DNA from: CBDBJK01 sp965206395
Lineage (GTDB): Bacteria; Chloroflexota; Dehalococcoidia; Lucifugimonadales; CATOSD01
Reading direction: 5' to 3'
DNA: 64,000 nt
Assembly (NCBI GenBank): GCA_965206395.1
Contig: CBDBJK010000020.1
Location: 62,001-126,000, forward strand
Below the pieces are notes generated by a model. It did no database searches and was not told the DNA's origin. It was given only the letters and a program-made list of their open reading frames with translations. Shown one piece after another: positions 16,315 through 24,382 of the stretch (the first letter of the stretch is position 1; each line of letters begins with the position of its first letter). The position numbers were made by a program, and so were the translations under genes.

Positions 16315-18002
16315 GAGCGTGTCTCAGAAGTCGGGGCTGGTGATGGGATGTTGTTAGGTGTACCTTCGGGGCGACAACAATTGAGGAGATGTTGAGATGC
16401 CGCTTCGAGATATGGACCGAGAGCAGATGTGGATGTTGCCGCCGACGCTTGACGAGTTGTTGCCGCTGGACCATCCGGCGCGATTCGTGGCCGAGTTCGT
16501 TGACGCGTTGGGTCGGGATGGATGGTCGGAGCTTGGCGTGGAGATGGGTGGGGACCCACTGGGAGCGCCGGCCTATCACCCTCGTGCGCTATTGAGCGTA
16601 TGGTTGTACGGCTTCATGACGGGAGTGCGTTCGTGCCGGAAGCTGGAGGCGGCCTGCCGGGACCAGATATCGTATCTGTGGCTGACCGGGTGGCAACATC
16701 CAGACCACAACACCCTGTGGCGGTTCTATAAAGGGCATAGGCAGGCTATGAGAAAGCTGTTCGAGCGCACGGTGCGTACGGCGGTGGCCATGAAGTTGGT
16801 GGACCTGGCGGTTCAGGCGGTGGATGGCACGAAGGTGGTCGCCAACGCATCGCTGAACAGGAGCTACGATGCCGAGGGGCTGCGAGGGCTGCTGGACCGA
16901 GTGGAGAGGGCAATAGAGGACTTTGAGGCTCAGAACGAAGCGGGAGAAGACACTGCTGCTGCCCATCTGCCTGAGGAGTTGGCCGACAAGGAGGTCTTGA
17001 GAGAGAAGGTGAAGCAGGCAATGGACGATCTTGCGAATCAGGAACGCCACAAGCGCATCAACCTGACCGACAGAGAGGCACGGCTGATGAAGGGCAGGCA
17101 GGGCATTGTGGCTGGCTACAACGCCCAGGCTATGGTTTCACCCACAGAGACGGCTGGGGGAGCGACCGGCATGTTGGTCACCGCGGTGGATGTGGTGGAC
17201 GAAGCCAATGACAATGCCATGTTGGCGCCGATGATGGAGCAGGCCGAAGAGACGACCGGGACGAAAGCGCAGACGACGTTGGCCGACGCCGGATATTTCG
17301 CCGGGAGTCACTTGGAAGAATGTGCCAGTCGGGGTCAGCAGGTGGTGGTTTCCGAGGCAAGACAACGGTTCCTCAAGGACCCGTATCACAAGGACCGATT
17401 CACCTATGACGAGCAGAGCGACAGCTTTACGTGCCCACAGGGGCAGACGCTCGCGTTCGTCCGCATACAGCATGCGAACGGAGTCCCATTGCGACTGTAC
17501 CGGGCCTCTGGCGCCGTCTGTCAGGCGTGCCCGGCCTTCAGAGTCTGTACAAGGGCCAAGGAGATTGGGCGAAGTCTGGCCATAGGGCCGCACGATGCGG
17601 CGCTGCGCCGTCATCGCGCCTGGATGGCCACCTCAGCAGCTAAACAGGCGTACAAGCTGAGAAAGCAACTGGTCGAGCCGGTCTTCGGAATCATCAAGGA
17701 GCAGCAGGGGGCACGGAGGTTCCTGCTGCGCGGCCTCACCAGCGTGGCGGCCGAGTGGACCATGTTGGCCACTGCCTTCAACCTGCGCACTCTGTGGCGG
17801 GCCTGGCGCTCCCGCGCCTTCGTCCAGCTACCCCACGGGCCGAATCTCCGCCCAGCTTCCTGATCCTAACTGCGCCAGTAATCACCCTTCGCTAACCCAT
17901 CGCCACCTTCGACTCTCCCGGCAAGAGTCGTTCAGTAAATCCCACCGGCTTAAGCCAACTGCTCCTACCTGTTACCCTCTACATCACTTTTGGGACAGGC
18001 TC
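16315..18002 (+). mobile_element. IS1182-family element C, 1688 bp
   Basis: Imperfect terminal repeats GAGCGTGTCTCAGAAGT and GAGCCTGTCCCAAAAGT, flanked by the 4-bp duplication CTCT (16311-16314, 18003-18006). It is inserted in the TPR lipoprotein gene. Boundaries are supported by the in-frame reconstruction of that gene. Confidence 0.88.
16397..17863 (+). CDS. IS1182-family transposase
   Basis: A 488-aa transposase with an N-terminal DUF772 domain (LPLDHPARFVAEFVDALG, LLSVWLYGFMTGVRSCRKLE), a DDE core with aspartates in AVDGTKVVANAS and LADAGYFAG and glutamate in EPVFGIIKEQQGARRF, and a C-terminal cysteine cluster (CPQGQ, CQACPAFRVC) of the DDE_Tnp_1_6 type. ATG 16397 follows GAGGAG by eight bases. 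The frame is intact, so the copy may be active. Confidence 0.92.
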   Translation: MPLRDMDREQMWMLPPTLDELLPLDHPARFVAEFVDALGRDGWSELGVEMGGDPLGAPAYHPRALLSVWLYGFMTGVRSCRKLEAACRDQISYLWLTGWQHPDHNTLWRFYKGHRQAMRKLFERTVRTAVAMKLVDLAVQAVDGTKVVANASLNRSYDAEGLRGLLDRVERAIEDFEAQNEAGEDTAAAHLPEELADKEVLREKVKQAMDDLANQERHKRINLTDREARLMKGRQGIVAGYNAQAMVSPTETAGGATGMLVTAVDVVDEANDNAMLAPMMEQAEETTGTKAQTTLADAGYFAGSHLEECASRGQQVVVSEARQRFLKDPYHKDRFTYDEQSDSFTCPQGQTLAFVRIQHANGVPLRLYRASGAVCQACPAFRVCTRAKEIGRSLAIGPHDAALRRHRAWMATSAAKQAYKLRKQLVEPVFGIIKEQQGARRFLLRGLTSVAAEWTMLATAFNLRTLWRAWRSRAFVQLPHGPNLRPAS

Positions 18003-18373
18003 CTCTGGAAAGATTTGCACCGGCTTGCGAAGGCCGGAGCAAACTGGGGATCAATCTTAACAGCCTCATCATAGTCCTGGATTGCTCGCCGAAACAGGCC
18101 AAGAGCCTGGTAGGCATTGCCTCGATTGTAATAGGCTTCGACAAACTCAGGGTTAAGTCTTATCACCTCATCGTATTCGGCAATGGCCTCTTGCAGGCGT
18201 ACTTGTTGTTCTTGAGGCTCAAAGACGGTGTCGAAGGGTTTTTCAGCTTCGACCGAGAGGGGCGGCAGTGGAGCGGTTGGCAGTGGAACGGAAGTAGCCG
18301 TCATAGCCGTCGAAGGAGTCTGCGGCATCGCTACCGGTTCAGGATTACTACATGCCGCGCCAAAGCCCGTCAT
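18003..18373 (-). pseudogene. N-terminal domain fragment of the TPR lipoprotein
   Basis: Encodes the lipobox (GFGAAC), a Pro/Thr-rich linker and the first TPR repeats (YYNRGNAYQALGLFRRAIQDY). It lies between IS elements at 16315-18002 and 18376-19204. ATG 18373 is internal to the original signal peptide, not a true start. Confidence 0.82.
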
Positions 18374-18407
18374 TAGGTTGTGTTGACATTTGGTGCATAA
18401 TGGATAC

Positions 18408-18710
18408 ATGTCAACGACTGAATTACGCAATGAACAATGGTCGAAAATCCTTGAATTTCTGCGCTCATGCCCAGACCTCTACGTTGGAGAGGAGGACGAT
18501 TGCAGGCGCTACGTCGAGGCCATCCTGTGGATGGCACGAAGTGGTGCTCCTTGGAGACTGCTGCCTGAGCACTACGGTCACTGGAACAGCGTATATAAGC
18601 GCTTCGCACGCTGGTGCGAAAAGGGTGTATGGGAACGAATGCATCAGCATTTTGTGCAAGACCCCGATATGGAGCATGTCATCATTGATAGCACTGTGAT
18701 AGCACTGTGA
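18408..18710 (+). pseudogene. IS D1 transposase OrfA, truncated by repeat expansion
   Basis: The N-terminal half (MSTTELRNEQWSKILEFLRS, GAPWRLLPEHYGHWNSVYKR) is intact up to HVIIDSTV. There a triplicated 11-bp AGCACTGTGAT unit introduces a stop (STVIAL then stop). In the family the frame would continue RAHPCAAGASKK to an A7 slippage run near 18755 and then shift -1 into OrfB. Confidence 0.8.
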
Positions 18711-18821
18711 TAGCACTGTGGTTCGCGCTCATCCCTGTGCTGCTGGAGCCTCCAAAAAAACGGTGGCCAATCGGCCCAAGCTCTTGGCCGGAGCCGAGGC
18801 GGGTTCAGTACCAAGATCCAC

Positions 18822-19157
18822 GTGAGCGTGGATGGATTGGGCAACCCGTTGCGCTTTGAGCTCACAGCAGGTCAACGTCACGACATCACCCAGGCACAGG
18901 CATTGATAGCTGATTTCGAAACCGAGCATGTGATTGCTGATAAGGGATACGATTCGATGGATTTTCTCCAATGCATCCTGGGCAGGGGCGCGTTACCTGT
19001 GATTCCACCTCGGTCAAATCGAAAGACGCCACGAGAGTATGATGAGTACCTTTACCGAGAGCGCCACCTTGTGGAGTGTTTCATCAACAGATCAAGCACT
19101 ACCGGCATATCTTCTCTCGCTTTGACAAGTTGTCATCGCGTTTCCTGGGATTCTTGA
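18822..19157 (+). pseudogene. IS D1 transposase OrfB, frameshifted
   Basis: Contains GNPLRFELTAGQRHDITQA and ADKGYDSMDF with the second catalytic aspartate, and the glutamate in RHLVECFIN. A 1-bp deletion (AACAGATC against AACAAGATC in copy D2) at about 19087 then scrambles the C-terminus. Confidence 0.8.
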
Positions 19158-19249
19158 ACTTCGTCGGTGCTCTCATATGGCTCAGATGAAATGTCAACAC
19201 AACCTAGTACTAATAGTCCGAAGAGAAGCTGATTTTGTCTCAAGGCCAT

Positions 19250-19768
19250 CCCTCCAACCTGGCAAGGGTTCTACGCCGAAGACCATTGAGCCTCAAGTCA
19301 TTTTAGTGATGGCGTGAACATTAACACTGTGATGTGATGTAGTCAATGGCAGGCACATCGTAGTCAATAAAGTCTGTGCACCATCGTGCGTCAAACGTGA
19401 CCCTTTCTGAGCGCCCCAGAAGACCCATACACAGGCTTAATTGAGGCTGGCAGCAGACGATACATCTCAATAATTCTCGCCATCACCGTTGTCATTTAAA
19501 GCATGGGCCTTTTCGCAAAAGTAGATTGTCACGAGCATATATTTACATATTATATCTAAGGAGAATACATAAGCTATGCCGCTTTCCACTAGAGGGCATA
19601 GGTCACCAAGAGTCAGATCAGAGGGAGCGGAGCAACAACTAAGGATTGAGGAGCTATGGCAAAGTAGGGGACTTGTTTTCACGAAGCGGGAAAAACAAAC
19701 TCTCGTTTGCCGCACTACAAACGCCTACGTGAGATATAGCGTTACAGCGTAGTACGGCGATCATACAG
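19250..19768. other. Non-coding 520 bp between the TPR gene start and the tRNA-Arg remnant
   Basis: Upstream region of the TPR lipoprotein gene. Only short, unsupported frames are present. The promoter of the TPR gene should lie here, but I cannot point to clear -35/-10 boxes. Confidence 0.4.
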
Positions 19769-19812
19769 CTTCGGAACCGAGGATTAGGGGTCCGAATCCC
19801 TTCAGGCGCGCC
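19769..19812 (+). pseudogene. 3' half of tRNA-Arg (decayed duplicate)
   Basis: CTTCGGAACCG, then the T-arm region GGGGTCCGAATCCC and the acceptor strand TTCAGGCGCGCC match tRNA-Arg (13436-13511) with a few substitutions. The 5' half is absent. Similarity continues weakly past the end (CAACATAGTGC against CAATTTAGTGC) and a hairpin follows, as after the intact tRNA. Confidence 0.85.
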
Positions 19813-19850
19813 GCAACATAGTGCTTTACAACGGTAACCCTCTTGTTCTA

Positions 19851-19890
19851 ACGGCCCTGGCGTCGAGAAATGCCAGGGCCGTATCTTTGT
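19851..19890 (+). terminator. Strong hairpin after the tRNA-Arg remnant
   Basis: ACGGCCCTGGC (19851-19861) pairs perfectly with GCCAGGGCCGT (19872-19882), loop GTCGAGAAAT, followed by ATCTTTGTT. It is equivalent in position and loop (GAGAAATG) to the terminator of tRNA-Arg. It may also serve the convergent gene ending at 19921. Confidence 0.6.
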
Positions 19891-19920
19891 TGGAGAAACG
19901 GGAAGAGACTTACTAATCTT

Positions 19921-20958
19921 CTAATTCGTTACTGCTAGACGAAATAGCGCAATAATGTCGGCCATGTCCGCCCTTCCGTTGCTATTAAAGTCAAAGTATT
20001 CTGGATTTATCTGTACGACGTCTGAATCAAGGTGCCGGAACAGCAAAACCACATCGGCAAAATCGAGACGTGAGTTGCCGTTGATGTCTTCGGTGGTGCC
20101 ATCCCCGTCAAGGTCCTGTGAGGGCAATAGCATACCTGGGAACATCAGCACAAGCGCCGCATCAACCTGAAGAATAGCAGTGTCCTGGACACCATCATCG
20201 TCGGTAATAGTTACCGTTGCTGCATATGTGCCAGCCTCTGAATAGACATGGGAAAGCGCAAATGTTGTGTCCAATGATTCAAAAGTTTCAGTGGTACCGT
20301 CGCCATAGTCCACAGAAACAGTCCAGATGCTATCGCCCGCGTCTGCGATGGATACACTCGCCGTAAAGGTATCGCCCTCGTCAATTGAGACAGTTTCGGA
20401 TGTCATTGTGACAGCGGGTGCGACGTTAAGAATCGTCAGAGTTCCGTTACTGACATTCGGCGCAATCTCGTTGCCAATTTCGTCGTCCATTGCGTCAACG
20501 ATTAGACTTACATTCGTAGAACCTTCAGAGAGGCTTGAAATCACCGCGGCGCCAAGCAGAATGTCGATTGCACCGGCCTGAACCAAGTCGTTTACATCTG
20601 CAGCCGCAATCCGCACCTCGGAGTTCGAGATTACTGTGAAATCGATCATCCCAAAATCAGGGAACTCCATGTTTACAAATTGGGCAACACCAGGATTATC
20701 CATCCTAACTGTCAGACGAAAGCCTGACATGCCTTCGGGTGCGTGGCTGAGACTGATGGGCAGAGAAACTGAGTCTCCAATCGGGATGCTTCCGCCCTCT
20801 AGCGATAATACTGGCAACTCCAATGGGTTTAGCAATGTTGCTGTTGAGCCATTCACCGTTTTGGTTGGAGCCAAGAGCATAGCCAAAAGCAACAGACTCA
20901 AAATTCCGATTGCACAGAGTCGTCCTAAGGGATTAGGGACTATCTTCGGTTCATTCAT
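19921..20958 (-). CDS. Secreted cohesin-like / PKD / dockerin protein
   Basis: A 345-aa exported protein. The N-terminus has a signal peptide (basic start, then IGILSLLLLAMLLAP). Residues 50-175 look like a cohesin-type beta domain (VSLPISLSHAPEGMSGFRLT). Residues 180-268 are a PKD domain with VDYGDGTTETF and HVYSEAGTYAATVTITDDDG. The C-terminus carries two dockerin/EF-hand calcium loops, DLDGDGTTEDINGNSRLD and DFNSNGRADMADIIALF. GAGG lies eight bases before ATG 20958. Calcium-dependent protein-protein adhesion at the cell surface is a fair inference. Whether any partner cohesin exists cannot be seen here. Confidence 0.78.
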   Translation of the reverse strand: MNEPKIVPNPLGRLCAIGILSLLLLAMLLAPTKTVNGSTATLLNPLELPVLSLEGGSIPIGDSVSLPISLSHAPEGMSGFRLTVRMDNPGVAQFVNMEFPDFGMIDFTVISNSEVRIAAADVNDLVQAGAIDILLGAAVISSLSEGSTNVSLIVDAMDDEIGNEIAPNVSNGTLTILNVAPAVTMTSETVSIDEGDTFTASVSIADAGDSIWTVSVDYGDGTTETFESLDTTFALSHVYSEAGTYAATVTITDDDGVQDTAILQVDAALVLMFPGMLLPSQDLDGDGTTEDINGNSRLDFADVVLLFRHLDSDVVQINPEYFDFNSNGRADMADIIALFRLAVTN

Positions 20959-21193
20959 AACTAATACCTCACTTCACGATATTCTCCCAGTCTAAGGAAT
21001 CCACCGTGTGAGGAGCGTGCGGGCGGCGACTGAACCTAGTGAGGCTTTCGTTTTCACCTGCACGCCAAACACACAAGGTCGTAGAAGAGGAGTGTGCTGA
21101 GGGATTGATTGTTGACGGAGCGGAACTCCGGTAATACACTTCCGACCATTAGAGTCAGTCTGAAAGACGGCTCAACCGGAGGGAGACACAAAT

Positions 21194-21622
21194 ATGCTGG
21201 AAGAAAATAAAGCTCTCATTAGACGGTTTGTTTCGGAAGTGATTAACAAGGGGAACATTGATGCCTTGGAAGAGTTTGTTCACTCCGACTTCCTGGAACT
21301 TGAGCCACTTCCCGGGCAAGAACATGGGCGTGACGGCCTCAAACAGAAGATTTCGATGATGCTGGACGCTTTTCCCGGACAGCAATGGGTCATCCAAGAA
21401 CAGATCGCTGAAGGTGACAAAGTCGTCAGCAAGATTACATGGGTAGGCACACATCAACAAGAATTCCTTGGAGTGCCCGCCACCGGTAAGGATGTCATGG
21501 TGTCAGGAATTGAAATTGACAGAGTAATTAACGGCCAACTCGTGGAGAGTCAAATACTGATGGATACCATGGGCTTGATGCTTCAACTCGGCGTTGCCTT
21601 TGGAGAAGAAGGGGACAGTTAA
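21194..21622 (+). CDS. SnoaL-like (NTF2-fold) ester cyclase family protein
   Basis: A 142-aa protein of the SnoaL/polyketide-cyclase-like NTF2 fold: LIRRFVSEVINKGNIDALEEF, then DFLELEPLPGQEHGRDGLKQ and VSKITWVGTHQQEFLGVPATG. Members bind small hydrophobic molecules; the function in bacteria is mostly unassigned. GGAGGGAG stands nine bases before ATG 21194. It appears to be a single-gene unit. Confidence 0.78.
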   Translation: MLEENKALIRRFVSEVINKGNIDALEEFVHSDFLELEPLPGQEHGRDGLKQKISMMLDAFPGQQWVIQEQIAEGDKVVSKITWVGTHQQEFLGVPATGKDVMVSGIEIDRVINGQLVESQILMDTMGLMLQLGVAFGEEGDS

Positions 21623-22028
21623 TGCATCTTCCAGGCCACTGATAGATTCTGAAAAACGAGTCACGACGTGGTCTTGTGGGGTAGGCCGGAAGAAAGCACG
21701 CCAGCGTTGCCTGGTCAGAGTGATAGGGCGTCAGATGAAAATCGTCGCCGGTGAACGAGACGGGCATCTTAGAACACCGACGACGCAAGTGAAACGCTCA
21801 TAACAGAGCATCTCTTTTGAATAACAATGTAAAAGCCAACGAGGTTATCACTTACCGCATCCTTTCCGCTTCGGAATAGAATAACGTGTTCCCTTGGACA
21901 AGCGCCGGAGCTTGCCAGCAGGCGGTGTTCACCCGCACACCATAGCTGGTATACTAGGCCCCAGCATTAATTCGATCGCGATGTACCTGCACAGGCACCT
22001 GAATTTTCGGAGAGAGGTGAGCAATAAT
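21623..22028. other. Intergenic region before the CaiB gene
   Basis: No gene is supported. It carries a candidate promoter at 21928-21955 and otherwise no recognisable element. Confidence 0.4.
21928..21955 (+). promoter_or_regulatory. Candidate sigma70 promoter for the CaiB-OsmC unit
   Basis: TTCACC (21928-21933), 16-bp spacer, TATACT (21950-21955), 73 bases before the CoA-transferase start. The -35 box is weak. Confidence 0.45.
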
Positions 22029-23237
22029 ATGGGAGCGCTCGATGGCCTCGTTGTCTTGGACCTGTCCCGAATTCTCGCAGGCCCATTCTGTACCCAGATA
22101 CTTTCTGATCTGGGCGCTACGGTCTGGAAGATAGAGTCGCCCTGGGGAGACGACACCCGACGCTGGGGACCGCCCTTCGTCCAGGGAGAAAGCGCATACT
22201 ACCTCTCTGCCAATCGCGGAAAGAAAAGCGTAGTCATCAACCTGAAAGACGCCAGAGGGCAGGAGCTTATCAGGGAGCTGGCATCGCGAGCCGACATATT
22301 CATAGAGAATTTCAAGGCGGGCGACCTCGTGCGCTATGGCCTGGACTACGAGCGACTTCGCGATCTCAATCCACGTCTGGTATATTCCTCCATCACGGGA
22401 TTTGGTCAGACGGGGCCGCGCGCCTCAGAGCCAGGCTACGATGCGGCTATGCAGGGTATGACCGGGATTATGAGCGTGACGGGAACGCCAGACGGGCCAC
22501 CTGTGAAAGTGGGCGTTGCCTGGATAGACATGCTGACCGGACTGATGTCTACTATAGGCATACTTTCGGCCCTACGCGAGCGAGAGCAGAGCAATCAGGG
22601 GCAGCATATAGATCTGTCGCTCTTCGACGTGGGGTTGATGAGCATGGTTAATCTCGCCCAGAGCTTCCTTGCTAGCGGGGTCGCACCGGAAGCTATGGGA
22701 ACCGCTCATCCCCAGGTTGCGCCATATCAGGTCTTCGAAACAAATGACAGCAATTTCATGCTCGCCGTAGGCAACGACGAGCAGTACAGGCGAATGACCG
22801 AGGCTATCGAGCATCGTGAACTCTGGGAAGACGAGCGGTTCCAGACCAACGCCGGGCGTGTCGAGCGTAGGGACGAACTGGCGGCGAAGCTTGCAGAAGT
22901 CTTCAAAGGAAAAAGCAAGAAAGAGTTGCTGGAAGCCTTCGAGCAGGCTGGCGTTCCAGTCTCCCCAATCAATAACCTCGCGGAAGCAATTCAGGACCCG
23001 CAGGCTCAGGCACGCCAATCGCTTTGGGAGGTCGCTCATCCTACACTGGGCAACATTCCCCTCATGGCAAATCCACTTCAGCACATGAGTCGAACACCCG
23101 CCGAAGCTCAGGGCCATCCACCGCTGCTCGGAGAGCATACCTCAGAGGTGCTGATGGAGGTTCTGAACATCAGCCCCTCTGAGGTATGGGCTTTGGAAGA
23201 GAGCAAGGTAGTTGTGTGTGGCACAGGGATAAGTTAA
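22029..23237 (+). CDS. Family III CoA-transferase (CaiB/BaiF)
   Basis: A 402-aa acyl-CoA transferase. The characteristic start LDGLVVLDLSRILAGPFCTQ, the ILSDLGATVWKIE strand, catalytic aspartate region ESAYYLSANRGKKSV and GFGQTGP are present, as is the large domain with QHIDLSLFDVGL. Such enzymes move CoA between carboxylic acids in catabolism. ATG 22029 follows GAGGTGA by eight bases; the frame runs open upstream to 21894 but without family sequence. The OsmC gene follows within 61 bases, so the two may share a transcript. Confidence 0.9.
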   Translation: MGALDGLVVLDLSRILAGPFCTQILSDLGATVWKIESPWGDDTRRWGPPFVQGESAYYLSANRGKKSVVINLKDARGQELIRELASRADIFIENFKAGDLVRYGLDYERLRDLNPRLVYSSITGFGQTGPRASEPGYDAAMQGMTGIMSVTGTPDGPPVKVGVAWIDMLTGLMSTIGILSALREREQSNQGQHIDLSLFDVGLMSMVNLAQSFLASGVAPEAMGTAHPQVAPYQVFETNDSNFMLAVGNDEQYRRMTEAIEHRELWEDERFQTNAGRVERRDELAAKLAEVFKGKSKKELLEAFEQAGVPVSPINNLAEAIQDPQAQARQSLWEVAHPTLGNIPLMANPLQHMSRTPAEAQGHPPLLGEHTSEVLMEVLNISPSEVWALEESKVVVCGTGIS

Positions 23238-23297
23238 CTTAATGTTTTCGGAAACGAAGTTGGTTCAATCGCGGAGTTGGCACAAAGGAGTTACAAT

Positions 23298-23738
23298 ATG
23301 GCTGAGTTAAGTCTGGCATACAAGGTAAGGAGCTACAGCACCGGCACTCTCGGTCGGGCTATTTCCAGCGCCCGCTATCATCACTGGGTAGCAGACGACT
23401 CTGGAGGCGAGGAGGTCGGCGCTGGGGAGTTTTTCCTTTCGGGCATTTCAGCCTGCGCCGTCAACATGGTCGAGAAGATAGCCAACGAAGACAAGATAGC
23501 CCTGGACTGGATGGATGTGAGTGTAGAGGCGTACAGAGACCCCGATAAAGTCGCCGGAGAACTCTCCGTATACGATGACATCCGCGTCCATTTCGAGATG
23601 TGGGGAGTGGACGACGACCAGGGCCATCAGCTTGTGGAGATATGGAAGAGACGTTGACCTCTGTACGGTTCGGTCGCAGTTGCGACCCCCAACACTACAG
23701 TGACGGCACAATTCTATTCAGAGGCGCACCAGCGTTAG
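23298..23738 (+). CDS. OsmC-family protein with in-frame TGA, candidate selenoprotein
   Basis: OsmC/Ohr-type peroxide-scavenging fold. The frame from ATG 23298 (AAAGGAG seven bases upstream) contains the first catalytic cysteine in SGISACAVNMVEKI and stops at TGA 23655-23657 after LVEIWKRR. The same frame then continues PLYGSVAVATPNTTVTAQF and ends at TAG 23736-23738. In homologues the residue at the TGA is the second catalytic cysteine (KRCPLYG). With readthrough the product is 146 aa, the normal OsmC length; without it, 119 aa lacking the second redox residue. A SECIS-like hairpin lies just downstream. Selenocysteine is the best reading; a nonsense mutation is the alternative. Confidence 0.75.
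23668..23693 (+). promoter_or_regulatory. Bacterial SECIS-like hairpin
   Basis: GGTCGC (23672-23677) and GCGACC (23682-23687) form a perfect 6-bp stem with loop AGTT. GTT (23668-23670) and AAC (23691-23693) can extend it. The loop begins 20 bases after the TGA and has G in its second position, within the known bacterial pattern for SelB recognition. Confidence 0.6.
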
Positions 23739-23790
23739 TATCAAAATCCTGATCGTCCACGATTTTTGGACTACATACTGAAGGTGAACT

Positions 23791-24303
23791 TTGGAATACA
23801 TGCTGGATAATCTGGATAGCATGAGCCTCGAGGAGGCACAGACCTTGCCTTTCGACGAGCGAGACAAGCTGCTCGACCTTATCATTGCCGACGGCAGAAA
23901 GCAGTCAACAGACCTCCATTCCTATCGCATCGGTCTCTATAGCGACTACTTCGAGGAAGACATGATGCGGATGCTCAAGGTGCATGCAATCAAAGTCATG
24001 TGCCGAGGCACGACCTCGTCTGGATTCGACGGCGCGCTCGTGGGCGACACTGACGAGGAGCAGTACCGCGCTGCCTTTAGGCACTTGCAGACGACACTTG
24101 AGGCTTCCGGCTCCAGCTATAGCCGCGTCGTCACGCTGATGATTTTTCTCACCAACATCGACAACTGGTCAATGCTGAACGGCATTTATCGTGAGTTCAT
24201 ATCCATTCCACCATGCAGGGCGGTCATGGGAACCACTGGCCTCGCGCAAAAGGCCCTCGCAATTGAAATCGTCGAGTGCGTCGCGTATAAAGTGGCGCGT
24301 TGA
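23791..24303 (+). CDS. RidA (YjgF/YER057c/UK114) family protein with N-terminal extension
   Basis: A 170-aa protein whose last 120 residues are RidA-like: MCRGTTSSGFDGALVGDTDEEQYRAAF is the early beta strand region, then LEASGSSYSRVVTLMIFLTN and the trimer/active-site segment PPCRAVMGTTGLAQKALAIEIVE. RidA proteins hydrolyse reactive enamine/imine intermediates. The key arginine is present as CRAVMG. The first 50 residues are a helical, acidic extension of unknown role. TTG 23791 is chosen, six bases after AAGG; ATG 23800 is the alternative. Confidence 0.78.
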   Translation: MEYMLDNLDSMSLEEAQTLPFDERDKLLDLIIADGRKQSTDLHSYRIGLYSDYFEEDMMRMLKVHAIKVMCRGTTSSGFDGALVGDTDEEQYRAAFRHLQTTLEASGSSYSRVVTLMIFLTNIDNWSMLNGIYREFISIPPCRAVMGTTGLAQKALAIEIVECVAYKVAR

Positions 24304-24382
24304 GCAGGCGGAGCAGGGGACTCGGCAAACGCTTGCGGACACGACTCGCCTGTGCGACAACGACGATATACTCAGGAGCATG

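Larger units (their letters stand above)
18376..19204 (+). mobile_element. IS5-like element D1 with A7 frameshift site, 829 bp
   Basis: Terminal inverted repeats GGTTGTGTTGACATTT, target duplication TA (18374-18375, 19205-19206). Nearly identical to copy D2 at 28947. It carries two extra 11-bp AGCACTGTGAT units and a 1-bp deletion near the 3' end of orfB, so it is probably inactive. It separates the signal-peptide start of the TPR lipoprotein from the rest. Confidence 0.9.
13713..19249 (-). pseudogene. TPR-repeat lipoprotein gene disrupted by four IS elements
   Basis: Four blocks join in frame once the ISs and one copy of each target duplication are removed: 19249-19207 (start, MALRQNQLLFGLLVL), 18373-18003 (MTGFGAACSN onward), 16310-16211 (SLRFSQRAITEC onward) and 14129-13713. 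The result is about 309 aa: signal peptide with lipobox GAAC, a Pro/Thr-rich linker, then TPR repeats with hallmark EAIRLDP, AYYNRG and YYLMGQPERAIDD segments. It would be an outward-facing lipoprotein scaffold for protein contacts. The start could also be the TTG at 19243, seven bases after GGAGG. No fragment has independent function that I can see. The exact excision points come from the TA, CTCT and TAA/TTA duplications. Confidence 0.9.

Noticed and set aside
16154..16579. Possible separate TPR gene at this position
   Set aside because: Only 33 codons are TPR sequence; the rest is read from IS ends. It is an internal block of the split lipoprotein gene.
19467..19715. 82-codon minus-strand frame
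   Set aside because: Cysteine-rich random composition, no ribosome site, inside a clearly non-coding interval.
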